NCBI RefSeq assembly: GCF_937921625.1
Contig: NZ_CAKZTI010000057.1
Coordinates: 3,005-67,004, forward strand
Direction of reading: 5' to 3'
Length of the DNA: 64,000 bases
Source: an uncultured Campylobacter sp.
GTDB lineage: Bacteria > Campylobacterota > Campylobacteria > Campylobacterales > Campylobacteraceae
Shown piece after piece: positions 25,708-34,299 of this stretch; position 1 is the stretch's first letter, and the number at the start of each line of letters is the position of its first letter. The translations under genes were made by a program, and so were the position numbers. Below the pieces are notes generated by a model. It saw nothing but the letters and a program-made list of their open reading frames with translations. It had not been told where the DNA came from and did not search any database.

Positions 25708-25795
25708 GATTAGCCTTGAGGGCGATATCGTAAATTTTATGCCGTTGGTCAAATTTGTGAAAAAATGAGTTAAAATTTATTACTCAAGGAAAAAC

Positions 25796-26311
25796 ATGGT
25801 AAAAAAGAGATCTTTAAAAATAAAAGGAAGCATATCGATCGCCATAATCCTGCTTTGGGTTTATTTTTTGATTACGACGCTGGGCAGTGATAGATACTGT
25901 GGCGTATGGGATTATATCGCAAATAGTGAAGAGGACGATGCCTGCATCGCCAAGCTGATAAAGCGCGCAGACGCGGGTAGTGAATTGGCGCTCAATCGGC
26001 TTAGATACCCTAGCAAGGCGTATATCAAGCGCGTATGCGAAAGGGGAGTGGAAAACTTAGGTGAGCGAGAGAGATATTATTTCGAGCGTTTAGGTGTAGA
26101 TCGTTGCGAAGCTCCAAATTTTAAAGGCGGCGAAACAAATACGACAAGTAGCGGCGGTAATTTAGTGCGAGGTGATACGAACACAACAGACGGCGAGAGA
26201 AATTTAACGCGCGCCAAGGCAAACAACGGCGAATCCGACACTATGGGCAACAAGGCGAGCTCGATAAAGCGCGAAGGAAATTCTACGGAAGAGCAAAATG
26301 CTGGGCGATGA
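25796..26311 (+). CDS. Cys-containing membrane-anchored protein, tandem copy 3
   Basis: A 171-residue third paralogue. It has a different N-terminal helix (ISIAIILLWVYFLITTLG, ~12-30), but the same core EEDDACIAKLIKRAD, ALNRLRYPSKAYIKRVC and LGERERYYFE, and a closely matching tail to copy 2 (KANNGES / SSIKREGNSTEEQNAG). Separated from copy 2 by 88 bases and with its own AAGGAAA site. Its stop overlaps the start of the glycosylase-like gene by 14 bases. Confidence 0.65.
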   Translation: MVKKRSLKIKGSISIAIILLWVYFLITTLGSDRYCGVWDYIANSEEDDACIAKLIKRADAGSELALNRLRYPSKAYIKRVCERGVENLGERERYYFERLGVDRCEAPNFKGGETNTTSSGGNLVRGDTNTTDGERNLTRAKANNGESDTMGNKASSIKREGNSTEEQNAGR

Positions 26312-27293
26312 AAATTTAGAAAAATTTTTCTCAAAAATCGACGCGGCGGAGTTTGGAATTTCGGCGGGCTCAAAGCTCGCTTCAAAAAATCATAAACTTG
26401 CAGGAAGCGCGAGAGACGGGAGCGGCGACAAGCCCTTAAAATTACAAGGCGGCGTGGAATTTTGCGGCAAACAGGCATATTTTAGCGGTGCGCAGCAAGC
26501 TGAAATTTTAAAATTTAATGCCGAGCCGCTGTTTAATGCCGAGCAAGCATACTTAAAATTTAACGTCCGTCCATCGCAGTCGGAGCCGGGCGTCAGACAA
26601 GCGCTTGCGTTCGGTGACGAGCCGCCGCAGGCGCAGTTCGACGCCGAGCGAGCGCAGACGAAGATCGAAAATTTCATGCGCGATCTGCTGCAAAACTATG
26701 TGCTTTGCGTAAGCGGCGCGGAATTCGCCTTTGCGGAGATCGAGGCGTATTTTACGGGCGCGGATCGCAACACCTACAAGCGCACGTCGCGGGCGGGCGA
26801 GATATTCTTTCACAATTTCGGCTTTGACATTTCGTTTCGCAGCGTCCCGCAAAGCGGCGGCGGGATTTTGGTGCGAAGCCTGCGCGTCCTAAGCGGCGCA
26901 GAGCTTTTGGCGGGCTGCTTACCCGGCTCGGCGGAGAGCGGCCAGCTCGGCTCTGCCGTCGCCCCGCTCATACAAAATGGCGATTTTATCGCGGGTCCGC
27001 GCAAATGCATGGGTAAAATTTTAAATCTGCAAACGCGAAATTTAAGCTTTTCTTTAAAGTATGCGCCGAAAATAGCGCATGCAGCGGGCTTTAGCAACCG
27101 AATCCGACGAGGCGAGATCGTAAATGAAGCGAATTTCGGTACAAGCGCTAGCTGTGCGACGGGTATAGCGGCTGCGGCGAGGCTTGCGAATGAGCCGCGC
27201 AGGCTTACTAGCGAGGAGTTCGAGGTATATCTGAGCGCGGGCTGCGCGGCGGCAAAAACATATAAAAAATCGCTGCAAAGATATGAAGGCTAA
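26298..27293 (+). CDS. divergent methylpurine-DNA-glycosylase-like protein with a long N-terminal insertion
   Basis: A 331-residue protein. Residues ~30-120 are a low-complexity insertion containing LKFNAEPLFNAE-type repeats. The C-terminal ~200 residues keep a pattern like the 3-methyladenine glycosylase (AAG/MPG) fold. AEIEAYF at 147-152 resembles the catalytic ETEAY, then come FFHNFGFDISF, GGILVRSL (like the VLIRALEP strand) and AGPRKCMGKILNL (like the SGPGKL turn). The His of the active site appears to be replaced. This is distant similarity read by eye, so a repair role is tentative. It overlaps the third tandem Cys protein and lies near uvrA. Confidence 0.5.
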   Translation: MLGDENLEKFFSKIDAAEFGISAGSKLASKNHKLAGSARDGSGDKPLKLQGGVEFCGKQAYFSGAQQAEILKFNAEPLFNAEQAYLKFNVRPSQSEPGVRQALAFGDEPPQAQFDAERAQTKIENFMRDLLQNYVLCVSGAEFAFAEIEAYFTGADRNTYKRTSRAGEIFFHNFGFDISFRSVPQSGGGILVRSLRVLSGAELLAGCLPGSAESGQLGSAVAPLIQNGDFIAGPRKCMGKILNLQTRNLSFSLKYAPKIAHAAGFSNRIRRGEIVNEANFGTSASCATGIAAAARLANEPRRLTSEEFEVYLSAGCAAAKTYKKSLQRYEG

Positions 27294-27393
27294 ATTTTGA
27301 TCAAACGGCGCATAGCGGGCGAGCGGTAAAATTTAATGAGCTTTAAGCGGTGGCGCTATAAAATGGCGCGTCCATCAAATTTAAAGGCGGCAA

Positions 27394-28440
27394 ATGGATC
27401 AAAGCAGGCTTGAGGAATTAAGAAAGCTACTACAAAAGCGGCATCAAGAGTCTAAGCGGGGCTTGGAACAAAATTCTAACGGCGAAAATTTTAAAGCCCA
27501 AAATTCTGAAATCCAGAATTCCGAAACCTTTAATTTTGAAGTTTCGAATTCTAGAACCTTGAATTTCGAAGCCTCGAATTTTGAAATCCTGAATTCTGAA
27601 CCTCCGAATTCCAAAGCACCGAATTCCGCTACTAACGATTTAAATTTAGAAGCCAAAGCGGCTCAGTATTCTGCCTTTGAAAACAACGCAGAGCCGCAAA
27701 ATTTTATCTCGGATGATAGCGGCTCTTTGCAGCAGAATTCCAAGGCTAGAGATTACGACAAAGAGCCGATAGCAATCAAAAATTATGAAAAATTTTTTGT
27801 ATATTCGTTTTTAGTCCTATTATTGCCGATCTCTACGCTACATGCGTTTTTAATTATAGATTTTATAAATCATGATGATATCGACATAGTTCAGTATTTT
27901 GCTATTTTATTCATTATTTTACTATCTACGGTTATAATATCCATATTTACCGTAATCTGCCCTAGACAAGAGATAAAATTTACAAACAATTATATAGAAT
28001 TTATTAGCGACGACTTAGTTGAAAAACGCTGCGAAATTGACAAAAACGCTTTATCTTTAAATTTCTCTATCGGAATTTTGGCAAGTTTATATGAGATAGG
28101 AAAATCTGAAAAGATATTTTTATACTTTATCGCTATTTTTATGTGCGTAACATGGTGGAATATATTTTTTATAGCGGTATTCTTTACATATTTATTCGGA
28201 TTTTTATTAAATTTAATACTTTATCTGTTTATAAATAGGAATTTAAAAGGGTTTAGAATTTTGCCGTTTATTAGGATCGCACGCCCCTCATACGGCAGAT
28301 GGTTTAGGAGCAAACCCGTTTATCCAAGATATTATCTCGTTTATCTCTATAATCAAAAAATTTATGATGAAATTAAAGAATATTTTTTACGAAAAAGCGT
28401 AAATATAAATAACATTAAGAAAGATTATTTGTTTATCTAA
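27394..28440 (+). CDS. membrane protein with repetitive N-terminus, copy B
   Basis: A 348-residue paralogue of the protein at 16635 (minus strand). Residues 1-123 match that protein almost throughout: MDQSRLEEL coiled start, N-(S/F)-E-x-x pentapeptides (one more than copy A), then SKARDYDKEPIAIK. After this the C-terminus is a different membrane domain with about five helices (from ~130). So the two copies share a cassette N-terminus and carry different membrane parts. No family recognised. The repeats at 27469-27660 contain 11 RAATTY hexamers. A GGCGGC ribosome-like site precedes the ATG. Confidence 0.7.
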   Translation: MDQSRLEELRKLLQKRHQESKRGLEQNSNGENFKAQNSEIQNSETFNFEVSNSRTLNFEASNFEILNSEPPNSKAPNSATNDLNLEAKAAQYSAFENNAEPQNFISDDSGSLQQNSKARDYDKEPIAIKNYEKFFVYSFLVLLLPISTLHAFLIIDFINHDDIDIVQYFAILFIILLSTVIISIFTVICPRQEIKFTNNYIEFISDDLVEKRCEIDKNALSLNFSIGILASLYEIGKSEKIFLYFIAIFMCVTWWNIFFIAVFFTYLFGFLLNLILYLFINRNLKGFRILPFIRIARPSYGRWFRSKPVYPRYYLVYLYNQKIYDEIKEYFLRKSVNINNIKKDYLFI

Positions 28441-28453
28441 CGAGGAGGATAAA

Positions 28454-28546
28454 ATGACGAGGAAAGAGGTCGCGAAGAAAGAGTCAGGCAACGTATATAA
28501 AAGTCTTTTGTCGATTAAGCTATTACAAATTTATATCTATTTTTAA
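28454..28546 (+). CDS. 30-residue small basic ORF
   Basis: ATG at 28454 with a strong ribosome site (GAGGAGGAT), stop TAA at 28544-28546. It encodes a Lys-rich start (MTRKEVAKKESGN) and a hydrophobic Leu/Ile/Tyr end. It sits between the two related membrane proteins. Could be a small gene or a remnant of a lost paralogue N-terminus; moderate support from the ribosome site only. Confidence 0.35.
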   Translation: MTRKEVAKKESGNVYKSLLSIKLLQIYIYF

Positions 28547-28562
28547 AGAGGGGCTTGAAATA

Positions 28563-29279
28563 ATGGAAAATTATAATAAACAAAAAGCCAGAGATTACGA
28601 CAAATACCCGATAGTTATAAAAAAGCTAGATGATCTGTTTTGGCTGATAGCTCTTGGAATTTTATTAATTTGTTCTTTGATACAGAATTTTGACGGCGAG
28701 TATAAATTTAGGTTTTATATGAAAATATTGCTAGGTTATGGCACCGCATTTTTCTTTATATACGCAGCGAGCTTTATAAATAGCAAAAAAACGATAACCT
28801 TTATGAAGGACAAAATAGAATTTAAAAATAAAACCAGATGCGAAAAAGAGATATCGTTAAAAAATATCTCCGTTTACAGATATGCTTATATGATTCCCAA
28901 TTTTGCGCCATTTGATGTGAAAATTAAATTTTGTGTTTTAGTTTTATTTATAATGATCGTCGTGGCATTATACAACTTTAAATTTTATATGTTTATTTTT
29001 ATAATTATGGGCTTATTGCTGATGCCCATTATTAAATTTATCTACTATATTCTATTTGAGAAAACCGTTAGGTTCTTGCTTTGTGATAAATTATTGATAT
29101 GCAATGGCTCCGATTCCGAAGTATTTACGATCAATAATAAAAAGGAGTTTGATGAGCTGCAAAAATATTTCTTGGATACGCTAAATATAGATATTACAGA
29201 GGGATATTTATTTTGGAAACCGCCTTATGATATTGCAAAAATAATAGTGAATAAAATGAACAAATTTATGAAATTCTAA
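28563..29279 (+). CDS. membrane protein sharing the KARDYDK motif, copy C
   Basis: A 238-residue membrane protein with four to five hydrophobic helices (~25-45, ~52-75, ~110-165 in two to three passes) and a soluble C-terminus. It starts MENYNKQKARDYDKYPIVIKK, which repeats the motif that joins the N-terminal cassette to the membrane part in copies A and B, but it lacks the pentapeptide region. The membrane part has features in common with copy A (FYMKILLGYG, ISVYRYAYMI). Function unknown. TTGAAATA precedes the ATG, with only a weak ribosome site. Confidence 0.65.
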   Translation: MENYNKQKARDYDKYPIVIKKLDDLFWLIALGILLICSLIQNFDGEYKFRFYMKILLGYGTAFFFIYAASFINSKKTITFMKDKIEFKNKTRCEKEISLKNISVYRYAYMIPNFAPFDVKIKFCVLVLFIMIVVALYNFKFYMFIFIIMGLLLMPIIKFIYYILFEKTVRFLLCDKLLICNGSDSEVFTINNKKEFDELQKYFLDTLNIDITEGYLFWKPPYDIAKIIVNKMNKFMKF

Positions 29280-29440
29280 AAACAAAAGATAAGGTTTAAA
29301 AAATATACAAACGATACATAATTAGCGTACCGCGGGATAAACAATTTAATCCGCAGAATATCGATCTTTAATGAAAAATAGAATTTAAAAAATTTAAATT
29401 CTAACGCTCCGCTTGAAATTTTGCCTTTAAAATTTACGCG

Positions 29441-29833
29441 CTAATCATCGCCGCTTTCATATACGCCGAGCTCTACGAGATTGCCGTCAGGATCGCGCAG
29501 ATAGATACTTTGCATAGCGCCGCGCGCGCCCGTGCGAGGCACGACGCCAAGCTCTATTTGCACCCCTTTGCTTTCAAGCTCCGTTTTGAGCTGCTGCGCA
29601 CTTTGATCTTCGCAGATGAGGCAAAAATCCGCCGAGCCTACACTAGGACGCGCTGCAAACGGCGCAAACTCGCCCGCGCAGGTGTGGATATTGATCTTTG
29701 AAGAGCCGAAACGCAGGCTGTGTTTGCCGCCCTCGCAAACATGCTCTAAGCCCAAAATCCCTTCGTAAAATTCCACGCATTTTTGCAGATCCTCCGTAAC
29801 TAGGACGAAGTGATCGATCCCTTTGATTTTCAT
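29441..29833 (-). CDS. VOC-family (glyoxalase/bleomycin-resistance fold) protein
   Basis: A 130-residue vicinal-oxygen-chelate protein: IDHFVLVTEDLQKCVEFYEGILG, then SLRFGSSKINIH, then IYLRDPDGNLVELGVYE. Metal ligands His (in DHFVLV) and Glu (in NLVELG) are present. Members act as isomerases, dioxygenases or resistance proteins; which is not resolvable. The start at 29833 (MKIKGIDHF) follows a GGGAGATG ribosome site; the longer frame to 29947 adds unrelated sequence. Confidence 0.85.
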   Translation of the reverse strand: MKIKGIDHFVLVTEDLQKCVEFYEGILGLEHVCEGGKHSLRFGSSKINIHTCAGEFAPFAARPSVGSADFCLICEDQSAQQLKTELESKGVQIELGVVPRTGARGAMQSIYLRDPDGNLVELGVYESGDD

Positions 29834-30067
29834 TTCATCTCCCTGTGCGCTTGCAAGTCGCAAAATTTTTACGCCTCGCGGTGCAATCTTGGAATTCTGC
29901 CGTGAAATTTTGCGACAAAATTCCAAATGCTCATAGCGCGAAATCAAAATTTCGCGGCGTAAATTTTAAAATTATAAAATTTAGCCTAAGTAAAATAGGG
30001 AGCGAGCAAAATCTTATTTTAGTAAAATTTGACCCGACGAAATTCCGTCTAGCTAGCGCCGCAAATT

Positions 30068-31330
30068 CTAATCTCGCGATTTCAAAACTAGCGATTTTAA
30101 AATTCTCTTGCCCACCTCGACACCCGGCTGATCGTAAGTGCTGACGCCCAGTATCGCTCCAGTAGCGCTGGTTAGCAGCTCGAAGTAGTAAAATAGCTCG
30201 CCCATGCTCTGTTCACAAAGCCGCGAAACCTCGATAAGATCGACGCTGATACCCTCGTTTAGCACGGCTTGCAGCGTAGCATCGCACTGAAGATTTAGCA
30301 CCTCGCCCAGTCGCATGCCGTTTACGAAGTCACAGCCCTCAAGGCCTTGCAGACTGATACTAGGTACCGCGTCTGTAGTGCCGTTGTCCGTGAGCTTTAA
30401 GAAAGTCACGGTCTTATCCTTTACGCCGTCCATTATGAGCTGAAGGAAGCTGTGCTGATCGCGCGAGCCTACAAGCCCTACAGGAGTAAGTCCCTCGCGG
30501 CTAAAGCCGATCTTTTTACCTAGGCTTTCCGCCCAGAGCTGCACATACCACTCACCCAATGCGCGCAGCGCGTCGCCATAGCTAAAAAGGATGTTGATTT
30601 TCGCACTTTTGTGCGTGGCGTAGTGATGGGCTTTTCGTAAAATTTTATTCTCCGCGATTTTAGCGGGATCGCCTGCTAAAATTTCATCCAGATACCGCTC
30701 TTTTGCGACGGCAGCCCCGCGCAACATCGCGCTTGCATCAAGACCTAACCCAACTGCAGGCACTAGCCCTACCGCACTTAACACGCTAAAACGGCCGCCT
30801 ACGTTAGCAGGCATATTTATCACGCAGGCGCTGTGCTCGCGCGCGAAGATATCAAGCGGCGAGCCCGCATCGGTGATAAAGATGAAATTTTTTGCTAGCG
30901 TCTTTAAATCTGAAATTCCAAAACGCTGCAAAACCACTTTAAAAAGCGAGATCGTCTCGATCGTACCGCCCGATTTGGAGGATACTATGAAAATCGTGCG
31001 AGCGAAATTTAACCCTTCAAGCGCGCGGTTTACACTGTGTCCGTCGAGATTATCCAAAATTTCAAAGCGCAAATTCTTTCTTACGCGCGGACGCAGCATC
31101 TCATAAAGCGCCCGCACGCCCACGCTGGAGCCACCGATGCCCAAAAGCACGACCCCGTCGTAGCTTCGTGCGCTAAAAAATTCCTCCGCCCGTGCTATTA
31201 CGCCCGCGCCTTGCTGCGGCAAGCGGTAGTAGCCTATCTCGCCGCTTTCGTATTCGGCGCGGATCTTTGCCGCTACCTCCTCTAGCGCGCCCTCTTTTGC
31301 CGGTGGGAAAAACAGCTCATTTTTTACCAT
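30068..31330 (-). CDS. pgi: glucose-6-phosphate isomerase
   Basis: A 420-residue PGI of the short bacterial type. Motifs: VVLLGIGGSSVGVRALYEML, FIVSSKSGGTIETISLF, NVGGRFSVLSAVGL, EWYVQLWAESLGKKIGF and DQHSFLQLIMDG. It interconverts glucose-6-P and fructose-6-P. In asaccharolytic Campylobacter this mainly serves gluconeogenesis and sugar-nucleotide supply for surface glycans, in keeping with the galU just upstream. It starts 14 bases inside the end of galU, so the two form an operon. Confidence 0.95.
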   Translation of the reverse strand: MVKNELFFPPAKEGALEEVAAKIRAEYESGEIGYYRLPQQGAGVIARAEEFFSARSYDGVVLLGIGGSSVGVRALYEMLRPRVRKNLRFEILDNLDGHSVNRALEGLNFARTIFIVSSKSGGTIETISLFKVVLQRFGISDLKTLAKNFIFITDAGSPLDIFAREHSACVINMPANVGGRFSVLSAVGLVPAVGLGLDASAMLRGAAVAKERYLDEILAGDPAKIAENKILRKAHHYATHKSAKINILFSYGDALRALGEWYVQLWAESLGKKIGFSREGLTPVGLVGSRDQHSFLQLIMDGVKDKTVTFLKLTDNGTTDAVPSISLQGLEGCDFVNGMRLGEVLNLQCDATLQAVLNEGISVDLIEVSRLCEQSMGELFYYFELLTSATGAILGVSTYDQPGVEVGKRILKSLVLKSRD

Positions 31331-32153
31331 CGCCGAATTCTCGCTCGTAGAAATATTTGATCGCCTCCACGTAGCCTTTTACTGAGCCGCAGTCGAAGCG
31401 AGTACCTTTAAATTTATACGCGATCACCACGCCGTTTTGAGCCTGTTTTAAAAGCGCGTCGGTGATCTGCACCTCGCCGTTTTTACCGGGCGCCGTCTGC
31501 TCGATGAGATCGAAAATATTAGGCGTTAGGATGTAGCGCCCGATGATGGCTAAGCTCGACGGAGCCTCGCTAGCTTCGGGCTTTTCTATCATATCCGAGA
31601 CCATTATCAGATCGTCGCTGATGCTCTTTCCTGCGATGATGCCGTATTTATTTACGTCCTGCGGCGGCACCTCCATTACTGCAACGACACTGCAACGGTA
31701 TTTTTCGTAAATTTTAACCATCTGCGCAAGCACGCCCTCGCCCTTTTCGTTCACGCACAGATCATCTGCTAGCACCACGCCGAAAGGCTCGTCGCGGATT
31801 AAAATTTTACCCGTATAAATCGCGTTGCCGAGCCCCTTCATCTGTTCTTGGCGCGTGAAAGAGAAGGTGCAGCGCTTCATAAGCGCCCTGATCTCGTCGA
31901 GCAGATACTCCTTGCTGCTGCCTGAAATTTGATCCTCCAGCTCGTAGCTGCGGTCGAAATAATCCTCTAGCGCGCGCTTGCCGCGACCCGTGACGAATGC
32001 CATATTGTCCATGCCCGCTTCCAGCGCCTCGTCCACGCCGTAGTGAATCAGCGGCTTGGTAAGGATCGGAAGCATCTCTTTTGGTAGCGATTTGGTCGCG
32101 GGCAAAAAGCGCGTGCCGTAGCCCGCCGCGGGAAATAAACAGGTCTGGATCAT
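31317..32153 (-). CDS. galU: UTP-glucose-1-phosphate uridylyltransferase
   Basis: A 278-residue nucleotidyltransferase making UDP-glucose for lipooligosaccharide and glycan synthesis. Nucleotide motif FPAAGYGTRFLPATKSLPKEMLP, then ALEAGMDNMAFVTGRGK, VLADDLC and GEVQITDAL. The start at 32153 is preferred (AAAGGAGC site) over the longer frame to 32285, which adds a 44-residue non-homologous leader. Overlaps pgi downstream. Confidence 0.95.
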   Translation of the reverse strand: MIQTCLFPAAGYGTRFLPATKSLPKEMLPILTKPLIHYGVDEALEAGMDNMAFVTGRGKRALEDYFDRSYELEDQISGSSKEYLLDEIRALMKRCTFSFTRQEQMKGLGNAIYTGKILIRDEPFGVVLADDLCVNEKGEGVLAQMVKIYEKYRCSVVAVMEVPPQDVNKYGIIAGKSISDDLIMVSDMIEKPEASEAPSSLAIIGRYILTPNIFDLIEQTAPGKNGEVQITDALLKQAQNGVVIAYKFKGTRFDCGSVKGYVEAIKYFYEREFGDGKK

Positions 32154-32185
32154 GAAGCTCCTTTGATCTTTTTTTGAACTTTTAT

Positions 32186-32191
32186 TATAAT
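32186..32191 (+). promoter_or_regulatory. -10 box for the YigZ-like gene
   Basis: TATTATAATG 33 bases ahead of the TTG start at 32224, in the gap between divergent galU and the YigZ-like gene. Confidence 0.55.
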
Positions 32192-32223
32192 GCAAAAAAG
32201 ATAAAATTCCGCAAAGGAAAGCC

Positions 32224-32832
32224 TTGAAAACGATTGAAAAAGAGATCAGCGCCACGCAGGAGATCAAAAAATCAAGCTTCATCACCTATCTCGCGCCGAT
32301 AGCGAGCTTTGAGGCGCTGCGTGCGCAGTTGCGGCAACAGCATCCCAAGGCGCGGCATATCGTCTGGGCGTATCGCGCGCTGAATGAGCCCGGGCAGATC
32401 GTAGAAAACTCGAGCGACGACGGCGAGCCCAAATCGACCGCGGGTGCGCCGTGTCTAAACGCGCTTCGCGGCGCCGAGCTAATTAATGCCGCGGTGCTCG
32501 TGGTGCGCTACTTCGGCGGCATCAAGCTAGGCACGGGCGGGCTCGTGCGCGCATACGCTAGTAGCGCAAATGCCGCGATAGACGCGGCTACGGACGCCGC
32601 AGAGTTAGTGGAATTCGTGCTGCGTAAGAAGTGCGCGTTTTTCGTGCCGTTTGCGGCGGTGGCTAAATTTGAACATTTTTTTAAAAAATCGGGTTTTGTT
32701 TATGAGGCGAGTTTCGGCGCTGCGGGAGCGGAGTTTAGCGCGGAGCTTAGCGCGGAGGAATTTGAAAAATTTAAAGGCTTTGCAGATGCTCTCGCGCCGG
32801 CTCTTAAAATGCTGCACGAGCCGAAATTTTAA
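32224..32832 (+). CDS. YigZ/IMPACT family (UPF0029) protein
   Basis: A 202-residue protein starting at TTG (AAAGGAAA site). The N-terminal UPF0029 domain carries KKSSFITYLAP, ARHIVWAYR, SSDDGEPKSTAGAP and VVRYFGGIKLGTGGLVRAY, the hallmarks of YigZ/IMPACT. A C-terminal ferredoxin-like part follows from ~135. The IMPACT relative in eukaryotes modulates GCN2; bacterial YigZ has no settled role. Sits opposite galU. Confidence 0.88.
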   Translation: MKTIEKEISATQEIKKSSFITYLAPIASFEALRAQLRQQHPKARHIVWAYRALNEPGQIVENSSDDGEPKSTAGAPCLNALRGAELINAAVLVVRYFGGIKLGTGGLVRAYASSANAAIDAATDAAELVEFVLRKKCAFFVPFAAVAKFEHFFKKSGFVYEASFGAAGAEFSAELSAEEFEKFKGFADALAPALKMLHEPKF

Positions 32833-33061
32833 AATTTCAAAATTCTATAAAATTTAAAATCTCGTCTCAGCTAAATTTGAAAGCATAAACGGATTTTGCA
32901 TTTTATCGTAGCGGAATTTTAAAGCTAAAGTGAAATTTCATAGTGCGAAACATAAAATCCGATAAATTTTAAAATTTTAAGAATTTCAAAATTTCGTCGT
33001 AATTTAGCTTGCAAAATTTTGCGAAAATTCCGTCCGTAAATTTCAAAATCCCATAAAATTT

Positions 33062-34270
33062 TTAAAATTTAACGTGCTTCATCTTAGCTTCACGCACAGG
33101 CAGGCTTAGCAGAGCTGCAATAGCCGCTAACGTCATATCCAAATACCACATATAATCATACGCGCCGTATGCCCGCACTGCAAGACCTCCGATATATGCG
33201 CCAAAAAATCCGCCGATTTGATGCGAAAGCATCGTAAATCCAAATAGGCTTGCTAAATATCGCGTCCCTAACAGCTTACCTACGGCAGCCGCAGTAGGCG
33301 GTACGGTCGCTAGCCAGGTAAATCCTAATCCCACGCTGAAGATATAAAACGTAAGGCTATCTTTGGGCGAGAGCACATAAGCACCAATAAGAGCGATACG
33401 CAGGGCATATATGCAAAATAAAATGACTTTACATCGCACTTTGGAAACACACCAGCCTACGAATAAGCTGCCTACGATGTTAGCGATACCAATCAGTGCG
33501 AGCGAAAAGGACGCTACCTGCGCGCCATGCCCGCTTAATGCTACTTCGCTAGGCAGGTGCGTCACTAAAAATGCTACGTGAAAACCGCACGTAGCAAAGC
33601 TTAAATTTATCAAAATATAGCTTTTATCGCGCAGTGCCAAACGCAGAACTTCGCCTAAGCTGCGCTTATCTTCTTCATGCAGGCTGGTTTGCTCGCCAAA
33701 TAAAATTTTACCGCCTGCTAAAAGTCTCGCAAGCGGCAGAATTAGCAGACTTAGCCCTGCGAGCGTAAAAAATGCGCCGCCGTATCCCAAAGCAGGCGTT
33801 GCGATACAAAACCCAATCATCGGCGCAAATAAAAACTGCCCGAACGAGCCGCCTGCATTTAGCACTCCGCTAGCAACCGAGCGGATAGAAAATGGCAGGC
33901 GCTTTGCCATTAGGCTCATTAGAATCGGAAAACTACCCGCGCCAAGCCCCAGTGCAAGCCCAAAACCCATCGTTAATACAAGCGCGCTTTCACTACTAAA
34001 TAACGGCACAAGAGTGCAACTAATCGCCAAAAGCACGCTGCCCCAAAACAGCACGACGTAGGCACCGAGCTTGTCTGCAAGTATCCCACTAAGAGGTTGC
34101 GAAAAGCCCCATACCAGCTGCGTAGTTGCCATCGCAAAGCTTACTTGCGCGATGGATAGGGAATTTGCTTGCATTATAGGTTGCACGAAAAGACCTAATG
34201 ACATACGAATGCCCATCGTAATCATCAAAATCGCCGCGGCGCATAGGATCATTACCCAAACTGATTTCAT
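33062..34270 (-). CDS. major facilitator superfamily transporter (OFA/CynX-like)
   Basis: A 402-residue protein with 12 predicted helices in two bundles separated by a charged loop (LHEEDKRSLGEVLRLA, ~205). The loop 2-3 signature reads GILADKLGAYVV. Sequence resembles uptake carriers of organic anions, but substrate is unknown. A minus-strand TATAAT and an AAAGGAA ribosome site precede the ATG. Convergent with the YigZ-like gene across a 229-base spacer. Confidence 0.8.
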   Translation of the reverse strand: MKSVWVMILCAAAILMITMGIRMSLGLFVQPIMQANSLSIAQVSFAMATTQLVWGFSQPLSGILADKLGAYVVLFWGSVLLAISCTLVPLFSSESALVLTMGFGLALGLGAGSFPILMSLMAKRLPFSIRSVASGVLNAGGSFGQFLFAPMIGFCIATPALGYGGAFFTLAGLSLLILPLARLLAGGKILFGEQTSLHEEDKRSLGEVLRLALRDKSYILINLSFATCGFHVAFLVTHLPSEVALSGHGAQVASFSLALIGIANIVGSLFVGWCVSKVRCKVILFCIYALRIALIGAYVLSPKDSLTFYIFSVGLGFTWLATVPPTAAAVGKLLGTRYLASLFGFTMLSHQIGGFFGAYIGGLAVRAYGAYDYMWYLDMTLAAIAALLSLPVREAKMKHVKF

Positions 34271-34293
34271 ATATATTCCTTTTAAAAAATAGA

Positions 34294-34299
34294 ATTATA
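34294..34299 (-). promoter_or_regulatory. -10 box for the MFS gene at 33062
   Basis: Minus strand reads GCTATAATTC, 24 bases before the ATG at 34270. Confidence 0.5.

Noticed and set aside
25708..25795. Pseudogene of the glycosylase-like gene after tandem copy 2
   Set aside because: Only the first ~14 bases (ATGCTGGGCAATAA) match the start at 26298; too short to call a pseudogene, used instead as evidence for the duplication junction.
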